Positions 63,631-64,000 of a stretch of DNA of 64,000 nucleotides are shown here, one piece after another (position 1 is the stretch's first letter; every line of letters begins with the position of its first letter). Below the pieces are notes generated by a model that worked only from the letters and a program-made list of their open reading frames with translations, was not told where the DNA came from and did not search any database. The translations under genes and the position numbers were made by a program. This stretch comes from Anodontia alba (taxonomy: Eukaryota > Mollusca > Bivalvia > Lucinida > Lucinidae). The stretch covers positions 90,926,399-90,990,398 of the forward strand of contig OZ024828.1 of NCBI GenBank assembly GCA_964016985.1, in the 5' to 3' direction.

Positions 63631-64000
63631 TTATGTATGTCTTTACTATCTTTGCTGATCGAACATATGTCTGACTGACTTTTTGTTAGTGAAGTAGTGT
63701 GTTGTAAGTGTATAGTGTATAACAGTTTTGGCCGCAACATGAGAAATGGACCTTTATTCTATGGCGGTCTACTTGAAGCTGGTTCAGATCATCCTGTGCA
63801 TTCGAGCTGTCTGATCAGGACATTTCAGAGGCGGACCCAGGACGATTTCTGATGGAGTTCGCTTTCAAATTTACCGTACTCTACGTATTCAGTGTACGCC
63901 GGAGATGCTCCTCCAGCAATTTTACACACATTCATAGGTAGTAAGATAGATCTATTGAAGAGACGTATATGTAAAGAGTAAGAGGTGTGAGTATTTAGGA

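Larger units (their letters stand above)
53686..64000. other. 3' flank and intergenic repeat-rich sequence
   Basis: No second gene is recognised. The 3' UTR starts here. No AATAAA or ATTAAA was found by eye in the first ~700 bases; the nearest AATAAA I see is at about 55489, inside repeat-rich sequence. The stretch holds nine foldback MITEs, hairpin elements, a long inverted repeat at 56.2-56.8 kb, a LINE fragment and simple repeats. About 59300-60000 and 61260-61680 have nothing I can name beyond short repeats. Confidence 0.55.

Overview
The window is animal nuclear DNA, AT-rich, intron-rich and crowded with repeats. Long introns, metazoan-type SRCR exons, a tRNA-derived SINE, LINE reverse-transcriptase remnants and many mariner-like and foldback MITEs fit a marine invertebrate. 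A bivalve mollusc is my best guess, but that is inference from the style of the repeats and gene family; no species is assigned.

One protein-coding gene fills most of the window, on the + strand. It is the 3' part of a gene with tandem scavenger receptor cysteine-rich (SRCR) domains. Twelve exons can be read (448-662, 9221-9359, 13259-13464, 20906-21044, 26636-26847, 30055-30202, 32036-32205, 34492-34678, 35736-35914, 37680-37821, 41209-41396, 53498-53685). Every SRCR domain is split into an N-terminal 'A' exon and a C-terminal 'B' exon. The split inside a domain is always phase 2 and the junction between domains always phase 1. Joined, the exons give one open frame of 703 codons plus a stop: half a domain, five whole domains, then a short Thr/Ser/Asn-rich tail with six N-glycosylation sequons and no membrane segment. 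Each whole domain has six cysteines, the group A pattern. The product is probably a secreted or extracellular pattern-recognition or adhesion protein; its 5' end lies upstream of the window.

The first two B exons are a young duplicate pair inside a larger segmental duplication (about 1-3,600 and 12,540-16,640). Both copies use a GC-AG intron. Both are followed by a satellite of about 40-bp monomers that is organised in a higher-order order.

Introns make up about 96% of the gene. Main contents: (i) about 20 copies of a roughly 280-bp foldback MITE with a near-perfect central palindrome; (ii) CAGT...ACTG mariner-like MITEs in two families; (iii) about fifteen 60-70-nt perfect or near-perfect hairpins with mirrored changes between copies; (iv) a second foldback family bounded by CAGCAGACGACA; (v) an unclassified ~400-bp element in eight copies, one of which splits a reverse-transcriptase ORF; (vi) tRNA-derived SINEs, several split by later insertions; (vii) LINE/RT remnants at 15.0-15.6, 17.0-18.2, 23.3-24.7 and 58.9-59.3 kb; (viii) a ~145-bp satellite at 41.6-43.8 kb; (ix) three long (TA)n arrays. 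Nested insertions allow relative dating of several families.

Downstream of the stop (53,686-64,000) I see only repeats and no second gene. Nothing bacterial, viral or CRISPR-like is present.
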